From: Salsipaludibacter sp963735045
GTDB taxonomy: Bacteria > Actinomycetota > Nitriliruptoria > Nitriliruptorales > Nitriliruptoraceae
Direction: 5' to 3'
DNA: 64,000 nucleotides
Assembly: GCA_963735045.1 (NCBI GenBank)
Contig: CAVTIZ010000001.1
Span: forward strand, 496,001-560,000
The position numbers and the translations under genes are program-made. The notes under the pieces were generated by a model, which saw nothing but the letters and a program-made list of their open reading frames with translations, ran no database searches and had not been told where the DNA came from. Position 1 is the first letter of the stretch; every line of letters begins with the position of its first letter. This document shows positions 8,881 through 17,760 of the stretch, one piece after another.

Positions 8881-9705
8881 TCACTGGGCGACGGCCACCA
8901 TCGCTGCCCGCAGCACGCGCGGCCCCAGGACGTAGCCCGGACGCAGCACCTCGGCCACCACGGGTTCGCCGTCGTCGCCGACGATGCCCTCCCCGGGCAC
9001 CTGCTGGACCGCCTCGTGGCGCGTGGGGTCGAACGGCTGGCCGGTGTCGTCGACCCGTTCGAGACCGACCTCGCGGAGTGCGGCCACCAGCTTGTCGCGC
9101 ACCAGGGCCACCCCCTTGACGACGCCGTCGTCGGCGGTGGTGGTGGCGATCGACGTCAGGGTGCGGTCGAAGTCGTCGAGGACCTCCAGGACCCGGCTCG
9201 CGACGTCGGCGTGACCGGCCACCCGTTGCTGGCTGGCCTGCTGCTGCATCCGGCGACGGAAGTTCTCGAACTCGGCCTGCTTGCGTTGGAGTCCGTCGAG
9301 GTAGTCGTCCCGCGACGCGGAGGCTTCGTGCACGGCGGCCAGGAGTTCCCCCCGCGAGCGTGGGTCGTCGGCCGCCCGCGCCTCCCAGTCGGGCTGGTCG
9401 TCGGCGTCGTCGGACGCGACGTCGTCGTCGTCCACGGCCACGGCGGCCGCGCCGTCGACGGGGGCGACCTCCTGGGTGTCGGCACCGGCGGCGGTCGGGC
9501 CCCCCGGGCCGTCGTGGACCTCGTCGACGTCGACCTCGCGGGCACCGTCGTCCAGCCAGCTCGGCGCCGAGGCGGACCGCGGCGTGGGCTGCACGTCGGG
9601 TCCCCCGGCATCGCGCACGGGAGTCGTGTCGGTGGCCGGGCCGTCAGCGCCCTCGGCGGCGCCGTCGGCACCTCGCTCGGAGGGGCCGGTGGGATGGTCG
9701 GTCAT
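8881..9705 (-). CDS. grpE: Nucleotide exchange factor GrpE
   Basis: A 274-aa protein, longer than typical GrpE because of a roughly 110-residue acidic, low-complexity N-terminus. The GrpE core begins around ARGELLAAVHEASASRDDYLDGLQRKQAEFENFRRRM (read in segments), the long coiled-coil dimer helix with the hallmark FENFRRR. It is followed by DVASRVLEVLDDFDRTL and the beta-wing motif DPTRHEAVQQVPGEG. GrpE releases ADP from DnaK and acts as a thermosensor. It sits between hsp20 and dnaJ in the operon. Confidence 0.95.
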   Translation of the reverse strand: MTDHPTGPSERGADGAAEGADGPATDTTPVRDAGGPDVQPTPRSASAPSWLDDGAREVDVDEVHDGPGGPTAAGADTQEVAPVDGAAAVAVDDDDVASDDADDQPDWEARAADDPRSRGELLAAVHEASASRDDYLDGLQRKQAEFENFRRRMQQQASQQRVAGHADVASRVLEVLDDFDRTLTSIATTTADDGVVKGVALVRDKLVAALREVGLERVDDTGQPFDPTRHEAVQQVPGEGIVGDDGEPVVAEVLRPGYVLGPRVLRAAMVAVAQ

Positions 9706-9897
9706 GTCGGGGACTCCGGGGTGTGTGGGGGCCGGGACGGGATGTCGCCGGCGGGCGTCGGCCGGCGCGGGGAGATGCGGTGAGGGGCTGGGGCCCAGGG
9801 GGGTCGCGTCGCGCCTCCCCTGCGGGCGATCCGGCGACGGCCGGCCGGGGCACGTGGCCCGGGCCGGCCGTCCGATCGCGCACGGTGTTGGTGTGGG

Positions 9898-10366
9898 TCA
9901 GCCGTCGATGGCGATGCGACGGGGCTTGGCCTCCTCGGCCTTGGGCACGCGGATGGTCAGCACGCCGTCGCGGTAGGTGGCCGACACGGCCGTGCCGTCG
10001 ACCCGGTCGGGCATCCGGACGGCGCGGTGGTAGCGACCGAAGCGGCGCTCCACCCGGCGGAACTCGTCGGGCCGGATCGCGTCCTGGTCGTCGACCTCGT
10101 CGTAGAAGGGACGCTCGCCGGCGATGGTGAGGACGTTCTCCTCGAGGGTGAGCTCGACCTCGTCGGGCGCCACGCCGGGCAGCTCGACGAACAGGGTGTA
10201 GAAGTCCGGGTGCTCACGGACGTCCAGCGCCGGTGAGAAGGCGCCGGCGGTCGATGGCGCGTCGTGGTCGCTGGCGCCGCGGCCGGCGGCCTCGCGGAAC
10301 ATGCGCTCCGACCTCGTCGTGGAGGCCGGCGGTGCGGAAGGGGTCGAAGCGGGCGATGGTTGCCAT
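9898..10366 (-). CDS. Small heat shock protein Hsp20 (alpha-crystallin family), frameshifted
   Basis: The alpha-crystallin domain is clear (ALDVREHPDFYTLFVELPGV, ENVLTIAGERPF, RFGRYHRAVRMPDRVDG, YRDGVLTIRVPK). The true N-terminus MATIARFDPFRTAGLHDEV starts at ATG 10366 behind an excellent GGAGG site, but in a different frame. One extra base near 10309-10311 (GTCGGAGCG where GTCGAGCG would read through) separates the halves. Repairing it gives a protein of about 155 aa, normal for Hsp20. Hsp20 is an ATP-independent holdase. It lies between dnaK and grpE, an unusual place compared with Streptomyces dnaK-grpE-dnaJ-hspR. A sequencing error is the simplest explanation, given two more indels in dnaK. 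Confidence 0.85.
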
Positions 10367-10410
10367 GGTGGTCCTCCTCGTGGATGGTTGGGGATGGGAG
10401 GCGGGTGGGT

Positions 10411-10438
10411 GGTGCGGGTGTCGTGGTGCGGGTGTCGT
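10411..10438. repeat. 14-bp tandem repeat in dnaK-hsp20 gap
   Basis: GGTGCGGGTGTCGT is repeated twice head to tail between hsp20 and dnaK; further GTG-rich degenerate sequence surrounds it. No function is evident. Confidence 0.65.
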
Positions 10439-10505
10439 GGTGCCAGTGCGGTGGGGGACGGGCCGGACCCGCGCTGGGACGCGGCCCCGCCCCCACCGAC
10501 CATGG

Positions 10506-12353
<1,848 letters not shown>

Positions 12354-12476
12354 GGTCGTGGTCCTCTCGCGAACTCTCGGGGAGACGGGTGCGGTCCGGC
12401 TGGCGGCCGCGTCGTGTCCCACGGTACGCCGTCCCCGGACATCGGCAACCTGAGTGAACCATTCCCTGTCGGACTT

Positions 12477-12497
12477 CCTGAGCGTGATGGACTCAGA
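12477..12497. promoter_or_regulatory. HAIR-like HspR operator upstream of dnaK
   Basis: Read on the minus strand, TCTGAGT - 7 nt - GCTCAGG is an imperfect inverted repeat that closely fits the HspR consensus CTTGAGT-N7-ACTCAAG. It lies about 125-145 nt upstream of the dnaK start. An additional half site, CCTGAGT, is at 12449-12455. HspR is encoded at the end of the same operon, so this predicts autoregulated heat-shock control. Confidence 0.65.
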
Positions 12498-12518
12498 TAG
12501 TCGAACAGGGTCGGGCGG

Positions 12519-12947
12519 CTAGCCTCCGAGCCCGCTCCCCACGAGTGCGGCGACGGCCGCGACCGCCGCTGCGACCAACCGGACCCGGTCGGCCGCCACG
12601 AGCCGCGCCAGCAGGCCCGGTGGTCGGTCGGGCGACAACCGACCGTGGGCCGGTCCCGCCACGACCGCGGTGGTCGCCATCGCCACCCCGATCGCGGCCA
12701 CCGCCACGACCTGTCCCGGGGACGGACCGACGGCGAGCACGACCCCGCCGGCCACCAGCAGCGCGCCGTACACCAGGGCCACGATCGGGCCGATCCTGCG
12801 GGTGTGCGAGACGTGGACCGCCGGCCAGTCGTCGCGGCGCACGTCGTCGAACCCGGGGTAGACCAGCAGCGTGACGACGAGCTGGAAGCCCAGGTGCAAC
12901 CAGGTCGCGGCGACCAGGGCGAGCGCGGCCGCGTCGGTGGTCACCAC
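12519..12947 (-). CDS. Four-helix integral membrane protein, unknown function
   Basis: A 142-aa protein, GTG start (two adjacent GTG codons possible). It has four predicted transmembrane helices: ALALVAATWLHLGFQLVVTLLVY, IGPIVALVYGALLVAGGVVLAV, VVAVAAIGVAMATTAVVAG and VRLVAAAVAAVAALVG. A conserved-looking loop YPGFDDVRRDDWPAVHVSHTRR sits between helices 1 and 2, with histidines and aromatic residues reminiscent of the DUF1772 type, but I cannot assign it firmly. It lies upstream of dnaK on the same strand, separated by the regulatory region. Confidence 0.55.
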   Translation of the reverse strand: MVTTDAAALALVAATWLHLGFQLVVTLLVYPGFDDVRRDDWPAVHVSHTRRIGPIVALVYGALLVAGGVVLAVGPSPGQVVAVAAIGVAMATTAVVAGPAHGRLSPDRPPGLLARLVAADRVRLVAAAVAAVAALVGSGLGG

Positions 12948-12994
12948 CGCCCGGGCCCGTGCGGACTCCCGACCCGCACGACGCCGCCCCGACC

Positions 12995-13000
12995 TATCCT
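12995..13000 (+). promoter_or_regulatory. -10 element (TATCCT)
   Basis: TATCCT lies 57 nt before the GTG start of the 54-aa membrane protein gene and fits the TANNNT actinobacterial -10 pattern. Confidence 0.35.
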
Positions 13001-13057
13001 CGACCGCGACGGCGTGTCGGCACCGACCCGCCCCCGACCGACACGGAAGGTCGTCAC

Positions 13058-13222
13058 GTGGCGCTGTGGCAGTGGATCGTGCTGGCGTTCGTCGTCCTGG
13101 TGCCGCTCGCCCTGATGCTGGACTTCTGGGGGGACGAACGTCTCAGTTCGCGGGGACGTCCCCGTTCGCGGGCGTTCCGTCCGACCCCACGTCCGGCACC
13201 CGACCCCGACGACCACCACTGA
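13058..13222 (+). CDS. Small single-span membrane protein
   Basis: A 54-aa protein starting at GTG 13058, 7 nt after a GGAAGG site. One transmembrane helix (LWQWIVLAFVVLVPLALMLDFW) is followed by a basic, Pro-rich, Asp/His-ending tail. No recognised family. Its length, ribosome-binding site and the -10 box upstream support a real gene. It converges on the DUF192 lipoprotein gene. Confidence 0.5.
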   Translation: MALWQWIVLAFVVLVPLALMLDFWGDERLSSRGRPRSRAFRPTPRPAPDPDDHH

Positions 13223-13283
13223 GCCGGCCGCCACCGGGTCCGTCACGCCGACGCCGGACGTGCCAGTGCCGTCGCCGCCGGGT

Positions 13284-14012
13284 TCACGAGTCCGGACCGT
13301 GGCCACGCAGGATCCGGTCGCCCACCGCCACGCCGTGGTCGTCCAACCACCCCGCCCGGACCTCCAGGGCGGTGCGGTAGGTGGCCTCCGGGTCGTAGGT
13401 CGGACACGGGTCTCCCTCGCACACCGGCATGGTCCGCGTGGCGACGATCCGGCCGTTGTCGTCGACCCAGGCGATGTCGAGGTCGGTCAGCGTCCCCTTC
13501 ATCCAGAACGCGCCGTCGTGGTCCTCGTCGTAGACGAACCACATCCCGGTCCCGTCGGGCACCTCCGCGACCTCCATCAGCCCGTGCGCACGCTGCTGTG
13601 GGGTGTCGGCGATGCGGACCGCGACCGCGATCGGCGCCCCGTCGCCGGTGTCCACCACCACCTCGCCCGCGGGCCAGTCGTCCACGGACGGGTGCAGGGC
13701 CGCCGGCGTCGCCGCGGGCCCCGGCGCGTCCCCCGCGCCAGGTTCCGTGCCAGGTCCCGTGCCAGGTTCCGTGCCGGAGTCGGTTGCCCCGGCGGCCGCG
13801 CCTGCGGGACCCGCGGACGACTCGACGGTCGCGCCGATCTCGCCCTCGTCGGCCATCAACCGGTCGGTCGTGGACGGCGTGGGCGCGGTCACGGTGTCGT
13901 CGCCACCGCCCGCGCAGCCCGCGACGAGCACGGCGACCACGGCCACGGCTGCCACGGCCCGGTGGGACGGCCGGGAGGCGAGGGAGGCGGAGTCGGGGGT
14001 CGTGGCAGGCAT
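13284..14012 (-). CDS. DUF192 family lipoprotein
   Basis: A 242-aa protein. The N-terminus is a lipoprotein signal ending in the lipobox VAGC (about residue 33), then a Gly/Pro/Thr-rich spacer containing a 12-bp repeat. The C-terminal DUF192 domain (about 115-240) shows MWFVYDEDHDGAFWMKGTL, LDIAWVDDNGRIV, MPVCEGDPCPTYDP and ALEVRAGWLDDHGVAVGD, all standard for the family. DUF192 proteins are small extracytoplasmic beta-barrel proteins of unclear function. ATG at 14012 has no ribosome-binding site but a TAGCCT box 6 nt upstream, so the mRNA is probably leaderless. Confidence 0.85.
   Translation of the reverse strand: MPATTPDSASLASRPSHRAVAAVAVVAVLVAGCAGGGDDTVTAPTPSTTDRLMADEGEIGATVESSAGPAGAAAGATDSGTEPGTGPGTEPGAGDAPGPAATPAALHPSVDDWPAGEVVVDTGDGAPIAVAVRIADTPQQRAHGLMEVAEVPDGTGMWFVYDEDHDGAFWMKGTLTDLDIAWVDDNGRIVATRTMPVCEGDPCPTYDPEATYRTALEVRAGWLDDHGVAVGDRILRGHGPDS
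13738..13773. repeat. Three 12-bp repeats in lipoprotein spacer
   Basis: CCAGGTTCCGTG, CCAGGTCCCGTG and CCAGGTTCCGTG run head to tail inside the DUF192 lipoprotein gene and encode its Gly/Thr/Glu/Pro spacer. The repeat is in frame, so copy-number change would only alter spacer length. Confidence 0.75.
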
Positions 14013-14018
14013 GTGTCG

Positions 14019-14024
14019 AGGCTA
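14019..14024 (-). promoter_or_regulatory. -10 element (TAGCCT), probable leaderless transcript
   Basis: On the minus strand TAGCCT ends 6 nt before the ATG of the DUF192 lipoprotein gene. With no ribosome-binding site, transcription probably begins at the start codon. Confidence 0.5.
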
Positions 14025-14065
14025 ACCCTGCGCACCTCGGCGGTCCCGCCACCGGCGCGGCGGCG

Positions 14066-15784
14066 TCAGGTGCGGCGCCACACCGCCAGCCCACGACCAC
14101 CGGGATGCTCGTAGACGATCTCGTAGCCGGCATCGGCCAGCATCGGGTCGCCGTCGTCGGCCACGACGTAGTCGTAGGCGAGCACGCCGTCGCCGTCGAT
14201 CCCGACGAACTCGAGGTCCGGCTCGTAGAACTGGTAGGCCGTGAAGGGGAACTTGGGAGCGAGGTCGGGCCACGACGACCGGTGGAGCTGGAAGGCCACC
14301 ACCTCGTCGTCGGGCACGAGCCCGTCCTCCACCAGGTTCGTCGCGGGCTTCCAGCGATCGATCGGGACGTCGCGTTCGTTCAGGCTGATCGACGCCCGAG
14401 CCGTGGCCGTCGTGGCGATCGCGACCAGGGCGAGCACGACCACGACGCGGTAGTGGCGCCGCGCCACCACCACCACGGCCAGGGCGATCGCCAACCCCGC
14501 CAGGGACAGCACCGTGACCGACCAGATGTCGATGCCCTCCTCGGGCGTCAGGAAGCTGAGCAGCCCGATGACCCGCCGGGGGTTTCCGAACCCGCCACGC
14601 CCGAAGGCCGCGGTGATGGCGTCCTGGCGCACCCACAGGAACGCCAGGCTGGCACCCCCGGTGACCAGCAGTGCGCCGGCCAGCGCGCGACCCGCCCGGC
14701 GCTGTCCCACCTGCAGGAGGAAGCCGACACCGATCGTGACCACCGGGACCGCCAAGGCGTCCCAGTACCGGCCGTAGACCATCTTGCCGGCCTGTTCCGT
14801 CCCGGCCATGAAGATCGCGGCGGGCACCGCGGCGGCGGCGAGGACCATCAGGATCGCCCAGCGCTGACGCTCGCGTGGCCCGACGAGGGGACGGTCGCCC
14901 ACGCGCACGGCCGTCGCCAGCAGGTGCCCGACGCCCACCACGACCAATCCGAAGGTGACCACCATCTGGTGCCAGGCCATCCCGGCCGCACTCGCGAGCA
15001 CCCCGGGCGTGAACACCTTGTCGAGCACACTGCCCAGCCGCGACACCTGCTGGGCCGTGTCCAGCCACACCAGGTCGTAGACCCAGTCGTTGAGCTGCGA
15101 CAGTGCCACGGCCGACACCACCAGCAGCACCACGGCGATCCCCACGGTGCGTCGGGGCGTCTCGCCCCAGATGGCGCTGGCCACCAGCAGCACCAGCACC
15201 ACGACCACGACACCCGTCAGTCGCGCATGGACGAACATCGACACGGCACCGACCAGGGCCAGCCCGACCGGCCACCACCCGCTGCGCACCTGGAGTTCGA
15301 CCGCAGCCAGCAGGACGACCGCGATGACCAGGACGACGAGCACCTCCGACCCCGAGAACGGGGTCTGCATGGCGGCGCCCGGCAGGGCCAGTGCGATCGC
15401 GGCGGACCAGGTCGCGGCCGGGCCACCGAGGTCGAGCAGTCGCACCAGCAGGGTCCGCAGCACCAGCAGCGTCACACCCGCCAGGGCGACGTTGGCGACC
15501 AGCACGAGCCGGAACGCCAGCTCGGGGTCCTCGACGAGCGCATAGATCGGCGCCAGGAAGAACCCGTACCCCGCGTCGTAGGAGGGACCGATGACGTGGA
15601 ACGGACGTGACCCCGACAGCGTGCGCGCCATGGCCAGCTGGCTCGCCTCGTCGGACGTCACGCTGTAGACGAAGCGTCCCCGCGTGACCCAGACACGCAG
15701 CAGCACGGTGAACAGCACGGCCGCGACCTCGGCCAGCAACGGGAGCCGTGCCCGTAGCCAGTCGGCATCGAAACGTGCAGTCAT
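14066..15784 (-). CDS. GT-C type membrane glycosyltransferase-like protein
   Basis: A 572-aa polytopic membrane protein starting at ATG 15784 (MTARFDADWLRARLPLL). About eleven hydrophobic helices span residues 15-440, and a soluble C-terminal domain follows. The first extracytoplasmic loop carries an acidic motif (VTSDEASQLAMARTLSG), as in GT39/ArnT-like GT-C enzymes that use polyprenyl-phosphate sugars. It is divergent from a polyprenyl-type GT2 glycosyltransferase at 15974, which would supply such a donor; this pairing supports the call. Acceptor unknown (cell-wall polymer or protein). Upstream in-frame codons to 17137 are antisense to GT2 and not real. Confidence 0.75.
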   Translation of the reverse strand: MTARFDADWLRARLPLLAEVAAVLFTVLLRVWVTRGRFVYSVTSDEASQLAMARTLSGSRPFHVIGPSYDAGYGFFLAPIYALVEDPELAFRLVLVANVALAGVTLLVLRTLLVRLLDLGGPAATWSAAIALALPGAAMQTPFSGSEVLVVLVIAVVLLAAVELQVRSGWWPVGLALVGAVSMFVHARLTGVVVVVLVLLVASAIWGETPRRTVGIAVVLLVVSAVALSQLNDWVYDLVWLDTAQQVSRLGSVLDKVFTPGVLASAAGMAWHQMVVTFGLVVVGVGHLLATAVRVGDRPLVGPRERQRWAILMVLAAAAVPAAIFMAGTEQAGKMVYGRYWDALAVPVVTIGVGFLLQVGQRRAGRALAGALLVTGGASLAFLWVRQDAITAAFGRGGFGNPRRVIGLLSFLTPEEGIDIWSVTVLSLAGLAIALAVVVVARRHYRVVVVLALVAIATTATARASISLNERDVPIDRWKPATNLVEDGLVPDDEVVAFQLHRSSWPDLAPKFPFTAYQFYEPDLEFVGIDGDGVLAYDYVVADDGDPMLADAGYEIVYEHPGGRGLAVWRRT

Positions 15785-15889
15785 CGGGTCGGACTCCGTC
15801 GGGGGCAGGGGTCGGAAGCGTAACGGCGAGCCGCCGTGGCGGACCGATGGCGCCGCGGCACCGTCCCCCGCCGGCGTGCCGGTGGCTTG

Positions 15890-15895
15890 TATCCT
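15890..15895 (+). promoter_or_regulatory. -10 element (TATCCT) of GT2 gene
   Basis: TATCCT lies 78 nt upstream of the GT2 start, in the 189-nt divergent region shared with the GT-C gene. It fits the TANNNT pattern; no good -35 is visible. Confidence 0.35.
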
Positions 15896-15973
15896 CACAG
15901 TCACGTCGTGGGGTGCGGCGGCGCGCCCAGACCCCAGCCCGGACCCCACTCGATCGCTGCGACGAGGCCCAAG

Positions 15974-16978
15974 ATGAAGTTGGTCGTGCAGGTGCCCTGC
16001 CTCAACGAGGAGGCCACCCTGCCCCAGGTGCTGGGAACCATTCCCCGCCAGATCGACGGCATCGACGAGATCGAGATCGTGGTCATCGACGACGGGTCGA
16101 CCGACCGCACCGTCGAGGTGGCCGTGGAGCATGGCGTCGACCACGTCGTCCACCACGTGCGCAACATGGGCCTCGCCCGATCCTTCCGCGATGGCGTCGA
16201 CCATGCCCTGGCTCGCGGTGCCGACATCGTGGTCAACACCGACGGGGACAACCAGTACCCCCAGCAGCGGATCCCCGACCTGGTCCGGCCGATCCTGGCC
16301 GGCGAGGCCGACATCGTCATCGGTGATCGCCAGACCGCGACCATTGCCCACTTCTCGGGGTTCAAGAAGCTGATGCAGCGGGTGGGCAGCCGCGTCGTCA
16401 ACCGGGCCGCCCGCACGGACCTGCCGGACGCCGCCAGCGGATTCCGCGCCTACTCCCGGGCCGCGCTGATGCGGCTCAACGTGGTGACGGAGTTCAGCTA
16501 CTGCATGGAGACCATCATCCAGGCCGGCAACCGTCGGCTCCGCATCGGCAGTGTGCAGATCGACACCAATCCCAAGACCCGTCCGTCCCGGCTGTTCCGC
16601 AACATCTGGCACCACATGTTCAAGTCGGGCGTGGCGATCGTGCGCAGCTACCTGATGTTTCGTCCCTACGTGCTCCTGATCGGACTCGGCACCCTGTTCG
16701 GCCTGATCGGGCTGATCCCCTTCGTGCGCTACGGACTGCTGTTCTTCCTGGACGAGGCCGACGGCCATGTCCAGTCCCTGATCTTCGGCTCGTCGATGCT
16801 GGTCGCGTCGTTCGTCTGCCTCGCCCTGCTGGTGATCGCCGACCTCCTGCGGACCAATCGGATCCTGCTGGAGGAGACCCTCGAGCGGCAGAAGCACCTC
16901 CAGTACGACGTCGGTCCCGGGCCCCACGACCCCGCCGTCGAGGCGTCCGCACCGGGGGACCTGACCGCCGTCCACTGA
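15974..16978 (+). CDS. GT2 family glycosyltransferase (polyprenyl-phosphate sugar synthase type)
   Basis: A 334-aa protein. The N-terminal GT-A domain has VVQVPCLNEEATLPQVL, the nucleotide-sugar motif VIDDGSTDRT and the metal-binding NTDGDNQYP, followed by SGFRAYSRAA and the RPSRLFRN block. Two transmembrane helices at the C-terminus (YVLLIGLGTLFGLIGLIPFV and IFGSSMLVASFVCLALLVI) resemble DPM1/GtrB/ArnC-type enzymes, which move a sugar to polyprenyl phosphate at the membrane. ATG at 15974 has a GAGG site and starts the conserved domain. The divergent GT-C enzyme is its likely downstream user. Confidence 0.88.
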   Translation: MKLVVQVPCLNEEATLPQVLGTIPRQIDGIDEIEIVVIDDGSTDRTVEVAVEHGVDHVVHHVRNMGLARSFRDGVDHALARGADIVVNTDGDNQYPQQRIPDLVRPILAGEADIVIGDRQTATIAHFSGFKKLMQRVGSRVVNRAARTDLPDAASGFRAYSRAALMRLNVVTEFSYCMETIIQAGNRRLRIGSVQIDTNPKTRPSRLFRNIWHHMFKSGVAIVRSYLMFRPYVLLIGLGTLFGLIGLIPFVRYGLLFFLDEADGHVQSLIFGSSMLVASFVCLALLVIADLLRTNRILLEETLERQKHLQYDVGPGPHDPAVEASAPGDLTAVH

Positions 16979-17058
16979 TCGACGCCGGGCGAGCCCGCAC
17001 CCGGCTCCGGCGCACGACACCGTCGACGAGCCGCCGGCCCCTGCCAGGAGCACCACCG

Positions 17059-17574
17059 ATGACCGAACTCGCCGTGACCGCACTGGGTGCTGACCGGCCC
17101 GGCATCGTCGCCGTCCTGGCCGAGGCCCTGCTCGCACGTGGCGGCAACGTCGAGGACGTCGGCATGACCACGCTCGAGGGCCACTTCGCGGTGCTGATGC
17201 AGGTCGACATCGACGACGACCCGGTCGAACTGGAGGCCGCGTTGCACCGGGCCGGTCAGGGCCTGGGGGTCCTCGTGGCCGTGCGTCCCGCCGTCACCCG
17301 GCCGTTGCCCACCGCCACCCACCTGCTCAGCGTGTACGGCCACGACCAGCCCGGCCTGCTCGCGGCCGTGACCCGGGCCGTGGCCGACACCGGCGCCACG
17401 ATCGTGGACCTGGAGGGTCGGGCCCTCCCCGAGGAAGGCCCCTCGACCTACGCCCTGTCGCTGGAACTGGTGGTGCCGGCCGACCACCCCGAGCTGGCCG
17501 AGCACCTCGCCGAGGCATGCCGACGTCTGGACGTCGACCACACCCTGCACGAGCTGGCCGCGACCCCGACCTGA
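17059..17574 (+). CDS. Double ACT-domain protein (GcvR-like)
   Basis: A 171-aa protein made of two ACT domains. The first (residues 1-80) has the pattern LAVTALGADRPGIVAVLAEALLARGGNVEDVGM, the second (about 88-165) LLSVYGHDQPGLLAAVTRAVADTGATIVDLEGR. The GADRPGI and GHDQPGL turns are the usual amino-acid-binding positions. The layout matches the GcvR/ACT regulator group, which senses glycine in E. coli, but no glycine-cleavage gene is nearby, so the ligand is unknown. It lies 80 nt downstream of the GT2 gene on the same strand. Confidence 0.8.
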   Translation: MTELAVTALGADRPGIVAVLAEALLARGGNVEDVGMTTLEGHFAVLMQVDIDDDPVELEAALHRAGQGLGVLVAVRPAVTRPLPTATHLLSVYGHDQPGLLAAVTRAVADTGATIVDLEGRALPEEGPSTYALSLELVVPADHPELAEHLAEACRRLDVDHTLHELAATPT

Positions 17575-17657
17575 CGCCACCACCCCGATGGCGCAGCCCT
17601 CGCGATCGTCCCTCGCGGTCGTCGGGGGCCGGACCGGGTCGGCGGCGACGCGAGCAC

Positions 17658-17663
17658 TAGACT
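17658..17663 (+). promoter_or_regulatory. -10 element (TAGACT) of the etfD-like gene
   Basis: TAGACT lies 97 nt before the ATG of the Fe-S oxidoreductase gene. A weak candidate -35 (CGGGTC, 17635-17640) is 17 nt upstream. Confidence 0.4.
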
Positions 17664-17760
17664 CGGGTCGCGCCAGGCCCCTCCCGCAGGGCGTCGTGTC
17701 GCGCACCCCGCGGGGCAACGCGACACCCGCCGCCAGGATCGAACGAAAGGCCCGTCCCGG

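Noticed and set aside
15785..17137. Minus-strand N-terminal extension of the GT-C gene
   Set aside because: It runs antisense through the GT2 gene and has no family features; ATG 15784 begins the membrane protein.
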